From Spongiivirga sp046524175 (GTDB lineage: Bacteria > Bacteroidota > Bacteroidia > Flavobacteriales > Flavobacteriaceae), in assembly GCF_046524175.1 (NCBI RefSeq), contig NZ_JBEFZF010000002.1, positions 744,001-808,000 of the forward strand: 64,000 nucleotides of DNA. The letters run 5' to 3'. The position numbers and the translations under genes were made by a program. Positions 43,696 to 52,770 of the stretch are shown here, piece by piece. Position 1 is the first letter of the stretch, and every line of letters begins with the position of its first letter. The notes beneath the pieces were generated by a model. The model was not told the origin of the DNA, did not search any database, and saw only the letters and a program-made list of their open reading frames with translations.

Positions 43696-46047
43696 ATGAA
43701 AAAAAATCTATTTAAAGCCATTGCTTTATCGCTATTAATCGCATCGTGTTCAGATGATGACACGGTTATCGATAACGGACCGGATCCAGTTGACCCACCT
43801 CAAGGGCAAGCTTCTGTTGTTCTTAATGAAGTTCAATATCTAGGGGATAACGTTGAAATTTTTAATAATGGAGAAATTGCTGTTGATCTAAGTGATTATT
43901 GGTTGTGTTTAGGACCTAATCAATACGCTCAAATCGGAGACCTAACTACCACAGGAAATGTAAATCTTGGTGTTGGAGAATATTTAAATATCTCGTATGA
44001 AATGCCAGAGGCTGAAGGCGGACTTGGTTTGTATTCGACAAATGCATTTACCAATGCTGATGCCATGGTCGATTTCGTACAATGGGGTGCTTCGGGAGCT
44101 GCTCGTGAAAATGTTGCTGTTGACGCTAACTTATGGACCGCTGGAGAGTTTGTGCCGGTAATGGGCAATGAAAACTACAGTATTGTTTTTGATGGTGAAG
44201 GGAACGGCGCTTCTAACTGGGCAGAAACTACCACGGTTACCTTAGGGGCTGAGAACGTATTAACAGTACCTATGGAAATGAGAAGATCAATCGTACTTAA
44301 CGAGGTGCAGTTTGGTAACCGTAACCTTATTGAAATTTACAATAATGGTGATGTCGCTGCTGATTTAAGTTCTTACTGGCTATGCCTGGGACCAGGCCAA
44401 TATGTACAACTTGGTAATGCTACCATAGAAAGCGGTGATATAAATCTAGCTGCTGGAGAATTCTTAGTGGTAAATTATGATGAATTAGGAGATGATCAAG
44501 GCGGACTTGGTTTATATTCTAACAATCAGTTTACAAATGCTGAATCTATAATGGACTTCGTGCAATGGGGAGCTTCAGGAAGTGCTCGTGAAAATATAGC
44601 CGTGGAGGCTGGTATTTGGACTTCTGGAGACTTTGTACCTGTTGTAAATGTAACCAGTAGTATTGAGTATGATGGAGAAGGTGATGCTGCATCTGATTGG
44701 GCAGAAGAAACAAAGCCCTCGTTTGGTTCAGCGAATGATGTGGAAACTCCTACAACAACCTTTAGCATTACCATAACCAATGCGGCTGAGGTGTTTAATG
44801 TACATGCATTTAATATGAGAAATCGCACTGGTGAGACTCCAACTCCAGGTCCGTTAAATATGGATAATGATTCATATCAGATTAGTTTTCAGGCAGTACC
44901 TGGCACTAAATTTACTCCTGTTACCATGATGGGTAATAGTAATGACTGGTTTTTAGCACCAGATGATTTAGCTGGTATAGACTTATGGGAAAATGGTGCT
45001 GCTTTGAACGGTGTTGACATCGCGAATAAGTTGGTGCTTTATGATCTAGGTACTGAAGCTGATAATGACCCTTCTACATTCCCTCCTGCCGGGGCTAATG
45101 TTGGTCCGGAAGATCCAAATAACTTGGTAAGATTGGTTGATAGAAATGGAATGAGAGGTAGTGATTACTTAACAGCAATTCTTGATTATGCGGCTGGCGA
45201 CGGACAATCAGCAGGAACATTTACTTTGACTATTACAGCTATTAACACCGCTAACTTTGTAGTGACTCCGGGTATTGTGGTGTTACATGCTAATAATGAA
45301 CCATTGTTCACTATAGGGCAACCAGATAGAGGATATGGTCTTGAGGCAATTGCTGAAGATGGGAACCCAATGCCTTTATACAACTACTTTACAGAGGTAG
45401 GCACGAACGGTTCTCCCTTGCGTTTGGCTTCAACAAGAACTGTTTTCTCTCCAGGGTTAGTATATGCATTTAACGGCGAAAGTGATCCTTTTGTATTGCA
45501 AGGTCAAGTGAATCCTACTGGTAACGGTTTAGAAGAACTTGCTGAAGATGGTAATAACGCAATCGGTTATGAGTATTTAGGAGGTAAAGGATTTCCAGTT
45601 GCAAAAAGTAATGAAACAATGCCGGTTGGCCCTGGTCAAAGTTTAACATTTACTATAGAAGTACCACAAAACCAAGGATACCGTTTCGGTTTTGCCACTA
45701 TGTTTGTGGATACTAACGATTGGTTCATCGCTTATAACAATGCAGGTTATCCATTATTTGATGAAAATGGTACTCCAGTATCCGGATTTGGAGCTAGTGA
45801 GAAATCGTATCTGTATGACTCAGGAACTGAGATTGATCAGCCAACAGGTTTTGGAGCTGATCAAGCACCGAGACAAACCGGACCTAATGCAGGAGCTATT
45901 GATCCTAATAATCTAGTAAGAAGAGTCGCTGGTCTTAATGATGTGCAGTTTGGTAAAGGGCAATACAACAACCCTCCAGGTGTTGTTTATGTTGAAGATC
46001 CTAGAGGTGGTTACAACGTAATTAAAATCGAAATTAATCCCCAGTAA
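43696..46047 (+). CDS. Lipoprotein with two lamin-tail-like and two spondin-like domains
   Basis: 783 residues. The lipoprotein signal ends in I-A-S-C near residue 18, followed by an acidic linker (SDDDTVIDNGPDPVDPP). Two repeats of a lamin-tail-like fold start with VVLNEVQYLG and IVLNEVQFGN (about 40-190 and 196-350; each has DFVQWGASG). Two spondin_N-like units follow (about 355-560 and 565-783), each with NDWF and LYD(L/S)GTE motifs, and two share the LE-AEDGN motif. Surface or periplasmic lipoprotein, possibly adhesive; no enzyme motif is visible. Single-gene unit, ended by the hairpin at 46090-46115. Confidence 0.85.
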   Translation: MKKNLFKAIALSLLIASCSDDDTVIDNGPDPVDPPQGQASVVLNEVQYLGDNVEIFNNGEIAVDLSDYWLCLGPNQYAQIGDLTTTGNVNLGVGEYLNISYEMPEAEGGLGLYSTNAFTNADAMVDFVQWGASGAARENVAVDANLWTAGEFVPVMGNENYSIVFDGEGNGASNWAETTTVTLGAENVLTVPMEMRRSIVLNEVQFGNRNLIEIYNNGDVAADLSSYWLCLGPGQYVQLGNATIESGDINLAAGEFLVVNYDELGDDQGGLGLYSNNQFTNAESIMDFVQWGASGSARENIAVEAGIWTSGDFVPVVNVTSSIEYDGEGDAASDWAEETKPSFGSANDVETPTTTFSITITNAAEVFNVHAFNMRNRTGETPTPGPLNMDNDSYQISFQAVPGTKFTPVTMMGNSNDWFLAPDDLAGIDLWENGAALNGVDIANKLVLYDLGTEADNDPSTFPPAGANVGPEDPNNLVRLVDRNGMRGSDYLTAILDYAAGDGQSAGTFTLTITAINTANFVVTPGIVVLHANNEPLFTIGQPDRGYGLEAIAEDGNPMPLYNYFTEVGTNGSPLRLASTRTVFSPGLVYAFNGESDPFVLQGQVNPTGNGLEELAEDGNNAIGYEYLGGKGFPVAKSNETMPVGPGQSLTFTIEVPQNQGYRFGFATMFVDTNDWFIAYNNAGYPLFDENGTPVSGFGASEKSYLYDSGTEIDQPTGFGADQAPRQTGPNAGAIDPNNLVRRVAGLNDVQFGKGQYNNPPGVVYVEDPRGGYNVIKIEINPQ

Positions 46048-46089
46048 TTTGTTGCGGATAGATCTTTAAAGATCGGTTTTTCATGAATG

Positions 46090-46120
46090 AACCGGTAGCT
46101 ATATAGCTGCCGGTTTGTTA
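46090..46120 (+). terminator. Terminator after the spondin lipoprotein gene
   Basis: AACCGGTAGCTAT pairs with ATAGCTGCCGGTT (one G-T) around 46090-46115, followed by a T-rich run. A smaller palindrome GATCTTTAAAGATC at 46061-46074 with a T run precedes it. Confidence 0.7.
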
Positions 46121-46237
46121 TTTTATATGATTTTGAGAAGGAAAATCACTTATAAATGAGACCGGATATTTCTTTCACCTATGCTATACTAAAGGATGTG
46201 GACAAGCACATTCTAGAGATTAAAACGGTACAGCTTT

Positions 46238-47125
46238 TTATTTCTCTCTTGTGTGAAAAAGATAAACGAAGTTAAAACCTACATGCAAATCGCCATCCTT
46301 TAAAACAAAAGGTTGTAAAGACTTTGCTATAAACTTATCTTCTACGAGATTGCGAGCGTTAGTAACATTAAATTGAAGTAAGACGTCGGCTATTTCCCAA
46401 TTGGCACCAAATGAAAATGGTGAATAGGTTTGTGGGGAATCTATTCGATTAAATATTTCATAGTATTCTGCGGTTAAAGAAAAGTGCTTTGCGATGCGGT
46501 ATCGTCCTCCAAAGCCTAAACTAAATCTTGAGCTTTGCGGTGTTTCAGGTAAAAAAGAATCCGCAGCCCGATTGGTAAAAGTAGGCATTAACTGTAAAGA
46601 GAAGTTACGAGATAACTTTCTCGCAATAAGCACTTGAGAAGTCAAGCCGATTCTTTCATCAAAATCTAGCGGTCTAGTAATTCCGGGATTTTTTTGTCTG
46701 TGGGCAATACTTTGAAGTAGTGTAATGCTGAAAGGACTTCCTTTCTCCATTTTTTGCTTAAGTATGCTATACTTAAAAAAAGCATCAAATGAGTCATAAC
46801 CGGTACCGTAACCAACACCAATGGTGAATTTGTCGGTAAAAGCATAGGAAGCTTCTAAACGAACATTTATTTTATCTACATCAAAACTAAGCTGATCAGA
46901 AGGAATATTCCAAAACCTGTTTTGTAAACTAACTTCTAATACGCCCTGCTCCCGTGTTTCGACTGAGTGACTAAGATTAATTCTAGACCCGAAAAAAGTA
47001 CCAAACACTTCATCTTTAAACGGTTCTTTGTCCTGCTCCTTACTGAGGCTTTCAAGTAAGTTTTGACTAGATACGGATGCTCCAATCAACAGTCCAAAAA
47101 CACTAAAAAGAATCTTATTGTTCAT
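46238..47125 (-). CDS. DUF5777 family beta-barrel protein
   Basis: 295 residues with a signal peptide (ends near V-S-S-Q). The family start is visible (EVFGTFFGSRINLSHSVETREQGVLEVSLQNRFW), followed by many alternating hydrophobic strands (KFTIGVGYGTGYDSFDAFFKYSIL) that suggest an outer-membrane barrel. Function unknown. The start overlaps the YceI gene by 11 bases, so the three leftward genes at 48091-46238 form one operon. Confidence 0.85.
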   Translation of the reverse strand: MNNKILFSVFGLLIGASVSSQNLLESLSKEQDKEPFKDEVFGTFFGSRINLSHSVETREQGVLEVSLQNRFWNIPSDQLSFDVDKINVRLEASYAFTDKFTIGVGYGTGYDSFDAFFKYSILKQKMEKGSPFSITLLQSIAHRQKNPGITRPLDFDERIGLTSQVLIARKLSRNFSLQLMPTFTNRAADSFLPETPQSSRFSLGFGGRYRIAKHFSLTAEYYEIFNRIDSPQTYSPFSFGANWEIADVLLQFNVTNARNLVEDKFIAKSLQPFVLKDGDLHVGFNFVYLFHTREK

Positions 47126-47660
47126 AAGGTTCGTATTGAAAATTAAACGTTACTTGAATGGTCTTAGCAATATTAGGAGCAAGCAATTTTGGAACACGAA
47201 TTTTGTAATCATCTATGTTGACCTCAAGTTCCCCGGTAATCTGGTAATCTCCGTTTTTCTGATTTATATCAGCTTTGAACTCCATAGGAGTTGTAATTCC
47301 CTTTAGTGTAAAATCTCCTTTTATAATTTTTGTTTGAGGGTCGGTCAGATTCGAATTAAAACCTTCGATAAAACCAGTAAACGTAGCTTTTGGGTATAAG
47401 TCTGATTCAATATAACTTTCGTTGAAATGCTGTCGCATCAATTTTTTCTTAAATATGAATGCACGCATTAGAATACTCACCGCAATTTCGCCGGTATTCG
47501 GATTAAATTGACTAAGCACTTGGTTATTTGTAGCCTCGATGTTTTCAACCGCTGTATAAGAGAAAAAAGTGATTTGCCCTTGTCGTTCAATAAATGTTTC
47601 ATCAGCTTGAAACGACAAAGAAACAAATAGGGTCGTTACCCAGAATAAAACTTTGTTCAT
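47115..47660 (-). CDS. YceI family lipocalin-like protein
   Basis: 181 residues with a signal peptide. The YceI pattern is visible: GQITFFSYTAVENIEATNNQ, then ESDLYPKATFTGFIEG, IIKGDFTLKGITTPMEF and GDYQITGELEVNIDDYKI. YceI proteins are periplasmic and bind isoprenoid or amphiphilic molecules. It shares ATGA with the upstream OB-fold gene (4-base overlap) and overlaps the DUF5777 gene by 11 bases. Ligand unknown. Confidence 0.92.
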   Translation of the reverse strand: MNKVLFWVTTLFVSLSFQADETFIERQGQITFFSYTAVENIEATNNQVLSQFNPNTGEIAVSILMRAFIFKKKLMRQHFNESYIESDLYPKATFTGFIEGFNSNLTDPQTKIIKGDFTLKGITTPMEFKADINQKNGDYQITGELEVNIDDYKIRVPKLLAPNIAKTIQVTFNFQYEPYEQ

Positions 47661-48091
47661 ATACTTTTATCTATGATAATACATTGTAACAGAATCGCAT
47701 CTTTCAAGTATCCTTTTAAAATACCTTTTACTGTAACTATAGTACCTTTTTTTAGATTTTTTATCGCTTCGCTCTGATCATTTTTCAGTTCGCAAATTAT
47801 TAATTTATCCTTGTATCCTCCTTCTAGAATTAGCGAAAACTTGTCATGCTTAAAAGTAACTTCTTTTAAAACTCCCTCAACTTCAATTGCCTTTTCAACT
47901 AAACTTGATTCCATGAATTGCCTTTCCTTGGTTCGAAGCAATGCTTCCGAGCTTATTCTTCGCTCCGTTTTTATAGCTCGAATATCTTGTTCACCTACAA
48001 AAAGATTTCTCAAATGTAGCACAATCATTGTGATCATGATAACACCTACTAGAATGAAAATTAAACTTTTTATATGCTTTTTGTGAATCAT
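47657..48091 (-). CDS. Membrane-anchored OB-fold (tRNA_anti-like) protein
   Basis: 144 residues. One N-terminal membrane helix (LIFILVGVIMITMIVLHL, about 10-27) anchors a periplasmic part. The second half (about 65-144) looks like an OB-fold of the tRNA_anti-like family: AIEVEGVLKEVTFKHDKFSLIL, GTIVTVKGILKGYLKDAILLQC. First gene of the operon with YceI and DUF5777. Function unknown. Confidence 0.7.
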   Translation of the reverse strand: MIHKKHIKSLIFILVGVIMITMIVLHLRNLFVGEQDIRAIKTERRISSEALLRTKERQFMESSLVEKAIEVEGVLKEVTFKHDKFSLILEGGYKDKLIICELKNDQSEAIKNLKKGTIVTVKGILKGYLKDAILLQCIIIDKSI

Positions 48092-48273
48092 TGTATTGCT
48101 AATTCATTCTTATGATAATAAGAATGTGCTCAAAAGTAACTATAAGCCGATTATGATATTGGCTTTTGGTAAAAGGTAGGTTCAAAATGGAAAAACAAGG
48201 ATTAAAACGGAAACATGATAGGTAATGAGTAAAAGTTCGACTAGTAGATGAACTACTTCTGGTTTTGAATGTT

Positions 48274-49380
48274 ATGAGCAACTATAAGTTATATACTAAA
48301 ATAGCCTTAGGGTATGTTTTACTATTTGTCATCATTACTTCGGTAACAGTTCCCATTCTTAAAAAACAAGGAGTTCTTCTAATCCTTGAGAACGAAATCG
48401 CTTCTGCAAAGCAAGAATCCAAACAAATTGCTAACCTAGCAGGGAATGTGTTGGTATCTAAGGATGACAAAGAAGTAGTGATTTCAGGCATTCAAGAGGG
48501 AATAGATAAAAGTAATACCGAGACCGTTTTTTTAACAGTTTTTGATTGGTCCGGAAAGATAATTTGCCACCCTAACGATATAGAGAGAGGAAAGAAAGAC
48601 GACGAGCAGATTAGCGCATTAAACCAAACTATGTATGAGTCAATGACATCTGAAGAAGTCTATGACCGTATTCAAGTTGCGACTGAAGAATCAACGATTG
48701 TGTATTTAAGTCCTATTCCTAATTCGGATTTGATTATTGCGGCAAATCTAAATGCCTCGGTAATACAGGAAAAAGGAAAGTTATTTTTAAAAGAACTTCT
48801 TTTAATGTACTTCATTATAGGACTAATTCTGTTTTTATTTTTATTGGTAGCAGTTCGATTTGTAAGTGGTCATTATGAGATAAAGTTAGAAGAGAAAACA
48901 TTACAATTGCAAGATGGTGTGCTTAACCTTTCTAAGCTTAATGATTCGTTAGAAAAATATCAAAATCGAATTGAAACTATTCAGGAGGCAGCTAGTGTAA
49001 ATGGCCAGAAAAACGAAGTTGAAAACGCTGAAACAGAATCTTCTAAAACAAGATTACTGACATATGTTCGTAACGAGCTTGTATCAGTCGCAACTACTGA
49101 TATTGCCTATATTTATGTTGAAAGTACCATCACCTATGTGGTCAGGCGTGATGGTAAAAAAGCTACTACAAATGAAAGTTTAGATCAGATTTATTCCTAC
49201 CTCGATCCAAAACTATTCTTCAGAGCGAATAGACAGTTCATTGTGTCAATTCAAGCGATAAATCGTATCGTTAAGTTTGGCAATAGCGCATTAAAAATTG
49301 AAACGCAGCCGGAGACAGATCAAGAAGTTGTTATTGGAAAAAACAAGGCCGCTAACTTTAAGCAGTGGCTTGATCTATAG
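48274..49380 (+). CDS. Membrane-bound LytTR transcriptional regulator with extracytoplasmic sensor domain
   Basis: 368 residues from the ATG at 48274. Two membrane helices (about 8-28 and 173-195) enclose a periplasmic sensor domain of the Cache/PAS kind (TVFLTVFDWSGKIICHPND, TIVYLSPIPNSDLIIAANLN). A coiled-coil linker is followed by a LytTR DNA-binding domain (about 265-368, IAYIYVESTITYVV, LFFRANRQFIVSIQAI). It is a one-component regulator without kinase or receiver. It is divergent from the OB-fold/YceI/DUF5777 operon, which is a likely target. Its 3' end overlaps the YdeP-type gene by 23 bases on opposite strands. Confidence 0.88.
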   Translation: MSNYKLYTKIALGYVLLFVIITSVTVPILKKQGVLLILENEIASAKQESKQIANLAGNVLVSKDDKEVVISGIQEGIDKSNTETVFLTVFDWSGKIICHPNDIERGKKDDEQISALNQTMYESMTSEEVYDRIQVATEESTIVYLSPIPNSDLIIAANLNASVIQEKGKLFLKELLLMYFIIGLILFLFLLVAVRFVSGHYEIKLEEKTLQLQDGVLNLSKLNDSLEKYQNRIETIQEAASVNGQKNEVENAETESSKTRLLTYVRNELVSVATTDIAYIYVESTITYVVRRDGKKATTNESLDQIYSYLDPKLFFRANRQFIVSIQAINRIVKFGNSALKIETQPETDQEVVIGKNKAANFKQWLDL

Positions 49381-51667
49381 TCTTTTTAACAGTAACGATA
49401 ATCGACTTACTAATAGGTGTATTGCTTTTAACTGCGAAATGATTATAAGGCACAAGCACATTAGTTTCAGGAAAATAAGCCGCTAAATTTCCTTTAGGTA
49501 TATCATAAGGGATCACCAAAAAGTTAACTGCTTCACGCTCAGTGTTATCATAATTACTTTTTAGATTGATCACATCTAGTTTTTGCAATCCGCGAGCATG
49601 CATATCTTCGGTATTCATAAAAACAACTCGGCGCTCGTTTTTGATTCCTCGATATCGATCATCCAAACCATAAATGGTCGTATTAAATTGATCGTGAGAA
49701 CGAATAGTCATTAAGATAAATTCATCTTCAGATATCTGCTGCTCTGGCAAATTACATACACTAAACTGTGCTTTGCCGTTTGGTAGTTTGCTGAAATCAA
49801 GTTGGCGAACATTATTGGGCAAATAAAAACCACTGCCTTCAGATTCTTTTTGTAGCCCTTTAAACGCTGTGACTACCGATTCGATCTTCTCCCGAATTAA
49901 GTCATAATCCATACCCATAGTTTTCCAATCAACAGGATGTTTACCTTTAAAATAGGCATCGGCAATAGCTCCCACAATTTCGGGTTCACTTTTTAATTGG
50001 TCAGAAGCTGGGTGCAAAAGTCCTTTGGATCGATGTACTTTACCCATGCTATTTTCAACCGTAAAGTAACGTTGCTTTCCATTTTTTATATCTTTTTCAG
50101 ACCGACCTAAAGTAGGCAAGATAAGGGCTGTTTTTCCAGTAATTAGATGGCTTCTGTTTAGTTTAGTACTTATTTGAACAGTAAGGGAGCAGTTTTGTAG
50201 TGCTTGAGCCGCATAATTTGTGTCAGAAACGGCCGATATAAAATTCCCGCCCAAGGCTATAAAAACGCTAGCCTTTTTATCATGCATCGCTTGTATGCAA
50301 TGAACAGTATCTAAACCTTCTTTTGTAGGAGGGTCAAAATTCAAGCTGTCCTTTATGGCACTATTCAGTTGTGGAGAAACATGATGCATAATACCAACAC
50401 TACGATCACCTTGTACGTTGCTATGTCCCCGAACCGGACAGGTACCCGCTCCAGGTTTTCCCAAGCTTCCTTTTAGAAGAAGGAGGTTGACGCATTCTTT
50501 TATATTTTCTACTCCATTTTTATGCTGTGTAAGTCCCATTGCCCAGCAGATAATAATCTTGTTTTTCTTAGCCAAAAGATCAACTGTTTTATCAATTTCA
50601 GATTCAGGAACCCCACATAGTGCTAACAGCTGTTCGGTTGTGTACTGATCAAGATCTTGTAATAGATGCTGGTAACCAGCAGTATAGGTTGCAATAAACT
50701 CATGATCGAAAACATTCTTATCATCTTTGTCAAGTGCGGCAAGTTTTTTAATAATTAATTTTAAAAGCGATACATCTTGATTTATTTTCACCTGAAGGTG
50801 AATGTCAGTTAGCTGAGTGCCTGCACCAACAAAACCGCCAACTTCTTGAGGGTTTTTAAAGCGAATTAAGCCGGCTTCCGCAAGTGGATTGATACTGACG
50901 ATATGCCCGCCGTTTCTTTTACATTTTTCTAATGCCGTAAGCATTCTTGGGTGGTTAGTCCCTGGGTTTTGTCCCATTACAATAATGACCTCGGCTTGAT
51001 CAAAATCTTCAAGTTTTACTGAGCCTTTTCCAATACCCAGCGTTTCACTTAGTGCCACACCACTAGACTCATGGCACATATTGGAGCAATCGGGCATGTT
51101 GTTGGTCCCAAATGCCCGTACAAACAAACCGTATAAAAAAGCAGCCTCATTACTGGACCTGCCTGAGGTGTAAAATATGGCTTCATCCGGATTATTTAGT
51201 TGATGTAGCTCGTCTGCTATTAATTTAAAGGAGTCTTCCCAAGAAATAGGTTCGTAGTAAATTGTCCCTTCTTTTAGAATCATTGGTTCGGTAAGTCTTC
51301 CCGATTTACCAATTTCATATTCTGACCAAAGTGAAAGTTCTTCTACGGAGTATTTTGCAAGAAAGGCGGCATCAACTTTTTTTGTGGTAGCTTCTTCAGC
51401 CAATGCCTTAGCACCATTTTCACAGTACTCGGCAACCTTTGATGGTTTAACTGGATCTGGCCACGCACAGCCCGGGCAATCGAAACCATCTTTTTGATTC
51501 ATTTTTGCCAACGCGCTTATCGATCTACCAATACCCATTTCTTTAAAAGTATGTTTAAGAGCGACGGTAACTCCAGTTAAGCCTGCAGCATATTTGCTCG
51601 CTTTGCTAAGCGAAATTCCAGTAAAACTTGTGGATCCTGTGACGGATACATTTCGGTTTTTGATCAT
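49358..51667 (-). CDS. FdhF/YdeP family molybdopterin oxidoreductase
   Basis: 769 residues with the YdeP-type start: FDCPGCAWPDP in place of the [4Fe-4S] cysteine set of classical formate dehydrogenases. The molybdopterin domain follows (EAIFYTSGRSSNEAAFLYGLFVRAFGTNN, IIVMGQNPGTNHPRML, GTCPVRGHSNVQGDRSVG), as does the C-terminal MGD-binding domain (LMTIRSHDQFNTTIYGLDDRYRGI). No twin-arginine signal, so cytoplasmic. Electron donor and substrate are not established; the E. coli relative is linked to acid resistance. Single gene on the minus strand. Confidence 0.93.
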   Translation of the reverse strand: MIKNRNVSVTGSTSFTGISLSKASKYAAGLTGVTVALKHTFKEMGIGRSISALAKMNQKDGFDCPGCAWPDPVKPSKVAEYCENGAKALAEEATTKKVDAAFLAKYSVEELSLWSEYEIGKSGRLTEPMILKEGTIYYEPISWEDSFKLIADELHQLNNPDEAIFYTSGRSSNEAAFLYGLFVRAFGTNNMPDCSNMCHESSGVALSETLGIGKGSVKLEDFDQAEVIIVMGQNPGTNHPRMLTALEKCKRNGGHIVSINPLAEAGLIRFKNPQEVGGFVGAGTQLTDIHLQVKINQDVSLLKLIIKKLAALDKDDKNVFDHEFIATYTAGYQHLLQDLDQYTTEQLLALCGVPESEIDKTVDLLAKKNKIIICWAMGLTQHKNGVENIKECVNLLLLKGSLGKPGAGTCPVRGHSNVQGDRSVGIMHHVSPQLNSAIKDSLNFDPPTKEGLDTVHCIQAMHDKKASVFIALGGNFISAVSDTNYAAQALQNCSLTVQISTKLNRSHLITGKTALILPTLGRSEKDIKNGKQRYFTVENSMGKVHRSKGLLHPASDQLKSEPEIVGAIADAYFKGKHPVDWKTMGMDYDLIREKIESVVTAFKGLQKESEGSGFYLPNNVRQLDFSKLPNGKAQFSVCNLPEQQISEDEFILMTIRSHDQFNTTIYGLDDRYRGIKNERRVVFMNTEDMHARGLQKLDVINLKSNYDNTEREAVNFLVIPYDIPKGNLAAYFPETNVLVPYNHFAVKSNTPISKSIIVTVKKTIDQATA

Positions 51668-51830
51668 TGGAAAAAGTTACGGAAAAAAGTTTACTATTTT
51701 TCATTTTAAAAAGCGGTTTTGGAAGGTGTTAAAATTCATTATTAAGGACTGGTAGTCATAGTTTTAACAATTAGTTGAAGTAGGGTTTTTAGGTTGGTAA
51801 TTGTCTTATAAATAACCGATCTCTTTGATT

Positions 51831-52316
51831 ATGAAAGCTTTACTTTGTTATTCAGTACTTCTTTTTACCGGTGTATATTCGTTAGCACAAACATCGGTTA
51901 AGAAGCAAAACGATATTGTTTTAAAGGTAAATGATGAAATGTCAAAAACTGGTGATCGTTGTTTCATCAAACAAAATGATCTGGTAATGATGTCTAAAGT
52001 CCATTTAGAAATTGAAGGTCTAGATCGCTCGACCTATCAAAACGTGATCATTTTGGCATCGATTAATCAAATTCAATCAGGCATTGGTATATTGCATAAT
52101 GAAGGATTTTTTAAAGCGAATGAGCAAACATTATCACATGTGTATTTTAAAACAAGTATTCAATTTGGTGAAGAATCAAAACACTTTCATTTTAAATTTC
52201 CAATCGCTGAACTAGTTAAAATTGACAACTACAACAACCCCAATGTGCTTTTCGACCATATCATTGCACATAATAATATGCTTAGTACTGAGAAAATGAA
52301 AAAACAATCAGTATAG
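51831..52316 (+). CDS. Secreted hypothetical protein
   Basis: 161 residues from the ATG at 51831; a TTG two codons upstream is possible. A signal peptide ends near S-L-A-Q (about residue 20). The mature part is rich in beta strands (VHLEIEGLDRSTYQNVIILASI) with no motif I recognise. It lies alone between the YdeP-type gene and the tRNA cluster and ends at a bidirectional terminator (52331-52352). Confidence 0.75.
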   Translation: MKALLCYSVLLFTGVYSLAQTSVKKQNDIVLKVNDEMSKTGDRCFIKQNDLVMMSKVHLEIEGLDRSTYQNVIILASINQIQSGIGILHNEGFFKANEQTLSHVYFKTSIQFGEESKHFHFKFPIAELVKIDNYNNPNVLFDHIIAHNNMLSTEKMKKQSV

Positions 52317-52330
52317 TATAGAAACAAAAA

Positions 52331-52352
52331 AGCCGAATCATTTGATTCGGCT
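52331..52352. terminator. Bidirectional terminator between a hypothetical gene and the tRNA cluster
   Basis: AGCCGAATCA and TGATTCGGCT pair perfectly. A runs to the left and T residues to the right serve the rightward gene ending at 52316 and the leftward tRNAs starting near 52583. Confidence 0.85.
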
Positions 52353-52359
52353 TTTCTTG

Positions 52360-52445
52360 TACTGAAGGCGGGACTTGAACCCGCACGGACATTACTGTCC
52401 ATTGGATTTTAAGTCCAACGTGTCTACCAATTCCACCACTTCAGC
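52360..52445 (-). tRNA. tRNA-Leu (TAA)
   Basis: An 86-base leftward cloverleaf with the long variable arm of tRNA-Leu. The acceptor GCTGAAG pairs with CTTCAGT (G-U at the first pair), and the discriminator is A. The anticodon loop CTTAAAA carries TAA. D-arm and T-arm (GCGGGTTCAAGTCCCGC) are intact. CCA is not encoded. Confidence 0.95.
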
Positions 52446-52452
52446 GTTTCTG

Positions 52453-52494
52453 AGTGTCTACCATCCCGATAGCTATCGGGACCACCACTTCAGC
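52453..52494 (-). repeat. 5' fragment of tRNA-Leu split by a palindrome
   Basis: On the minus strand the fragment reads GCTGAAGTGGTGG, then the 18-bp palindrome TCCCGATAGCTATCGGGA (52464-52481), then TGGTAGACACT. The outer parts match the 5' end of tRNA-Leu (52445 leftward), where only AAT stands at the place of the palindrome. It is a partial tRNA copy with an inserted hairpin and cannot be functional. Confidence 0.85.
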
Positions 52495-52511
52495 ATCTTG
52501 GTGTATTTCAG

Positions 52512-52583
52512 AGCGAAAGACGGGATTTGAACCCGCGACCCTCACCTTGGCAAGGTGATGCTCTACCCCTGAGCTACTTTCGC
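52512..52583 (-). tRNA. tRNA-Gly (GCC)
   Basis: A 72-base leftward cloverleaf with acceptor GCGAAAG/CTTTCGC, D-arm TAGCTCAGGGGTAGAGCA, anticodon loop TTGCCAA carrying GCC, T-arm GCGGGTTCAAATCCCGT and discriminator T. It lies upstream of tRNA-Leu in the same direction and is probably co-transcribed. Confidence 0.95.
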
Positions 52584-52709
52584 AATTTACAATTTAAAAG
52601 TGCTATTACTTTCAAATGCGGGTGCAAATTTAAAACAATTACAGTAATACCAAAGTGTTTTTGATAAAAAAATATCGATTAAATAAAAGCCTTAAGAACC
52701 AACACATTG

Positions 52710-52741
52710 TTTTGCAACTGGCTAATTTTTACGTACGTTTA
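52710..52741 (+). promoter_or_regulatory. Candidate promoter of the tssD-like gene
   Basis: TTTTG at 52710-52714 and TACGTTTA at 52734-52741 with a 19-base gap fit the Bacteroidota pattern with one mismatch in the -7 box, 29 bases before the start codon. Confidence 0.5.
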
Positions 52742-52770
52742 CATCTTATTATAATCTTAATTTACACATT

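Noticed and set aside
49358..51667. The molybdopterin enzyme as a formate dehydrogenase
   Set aside because: The N-terminus has the YdeP-type CPGCAWPDP pattern instead of the full iron-sulfur cysteine set, so a formate function is not supported.
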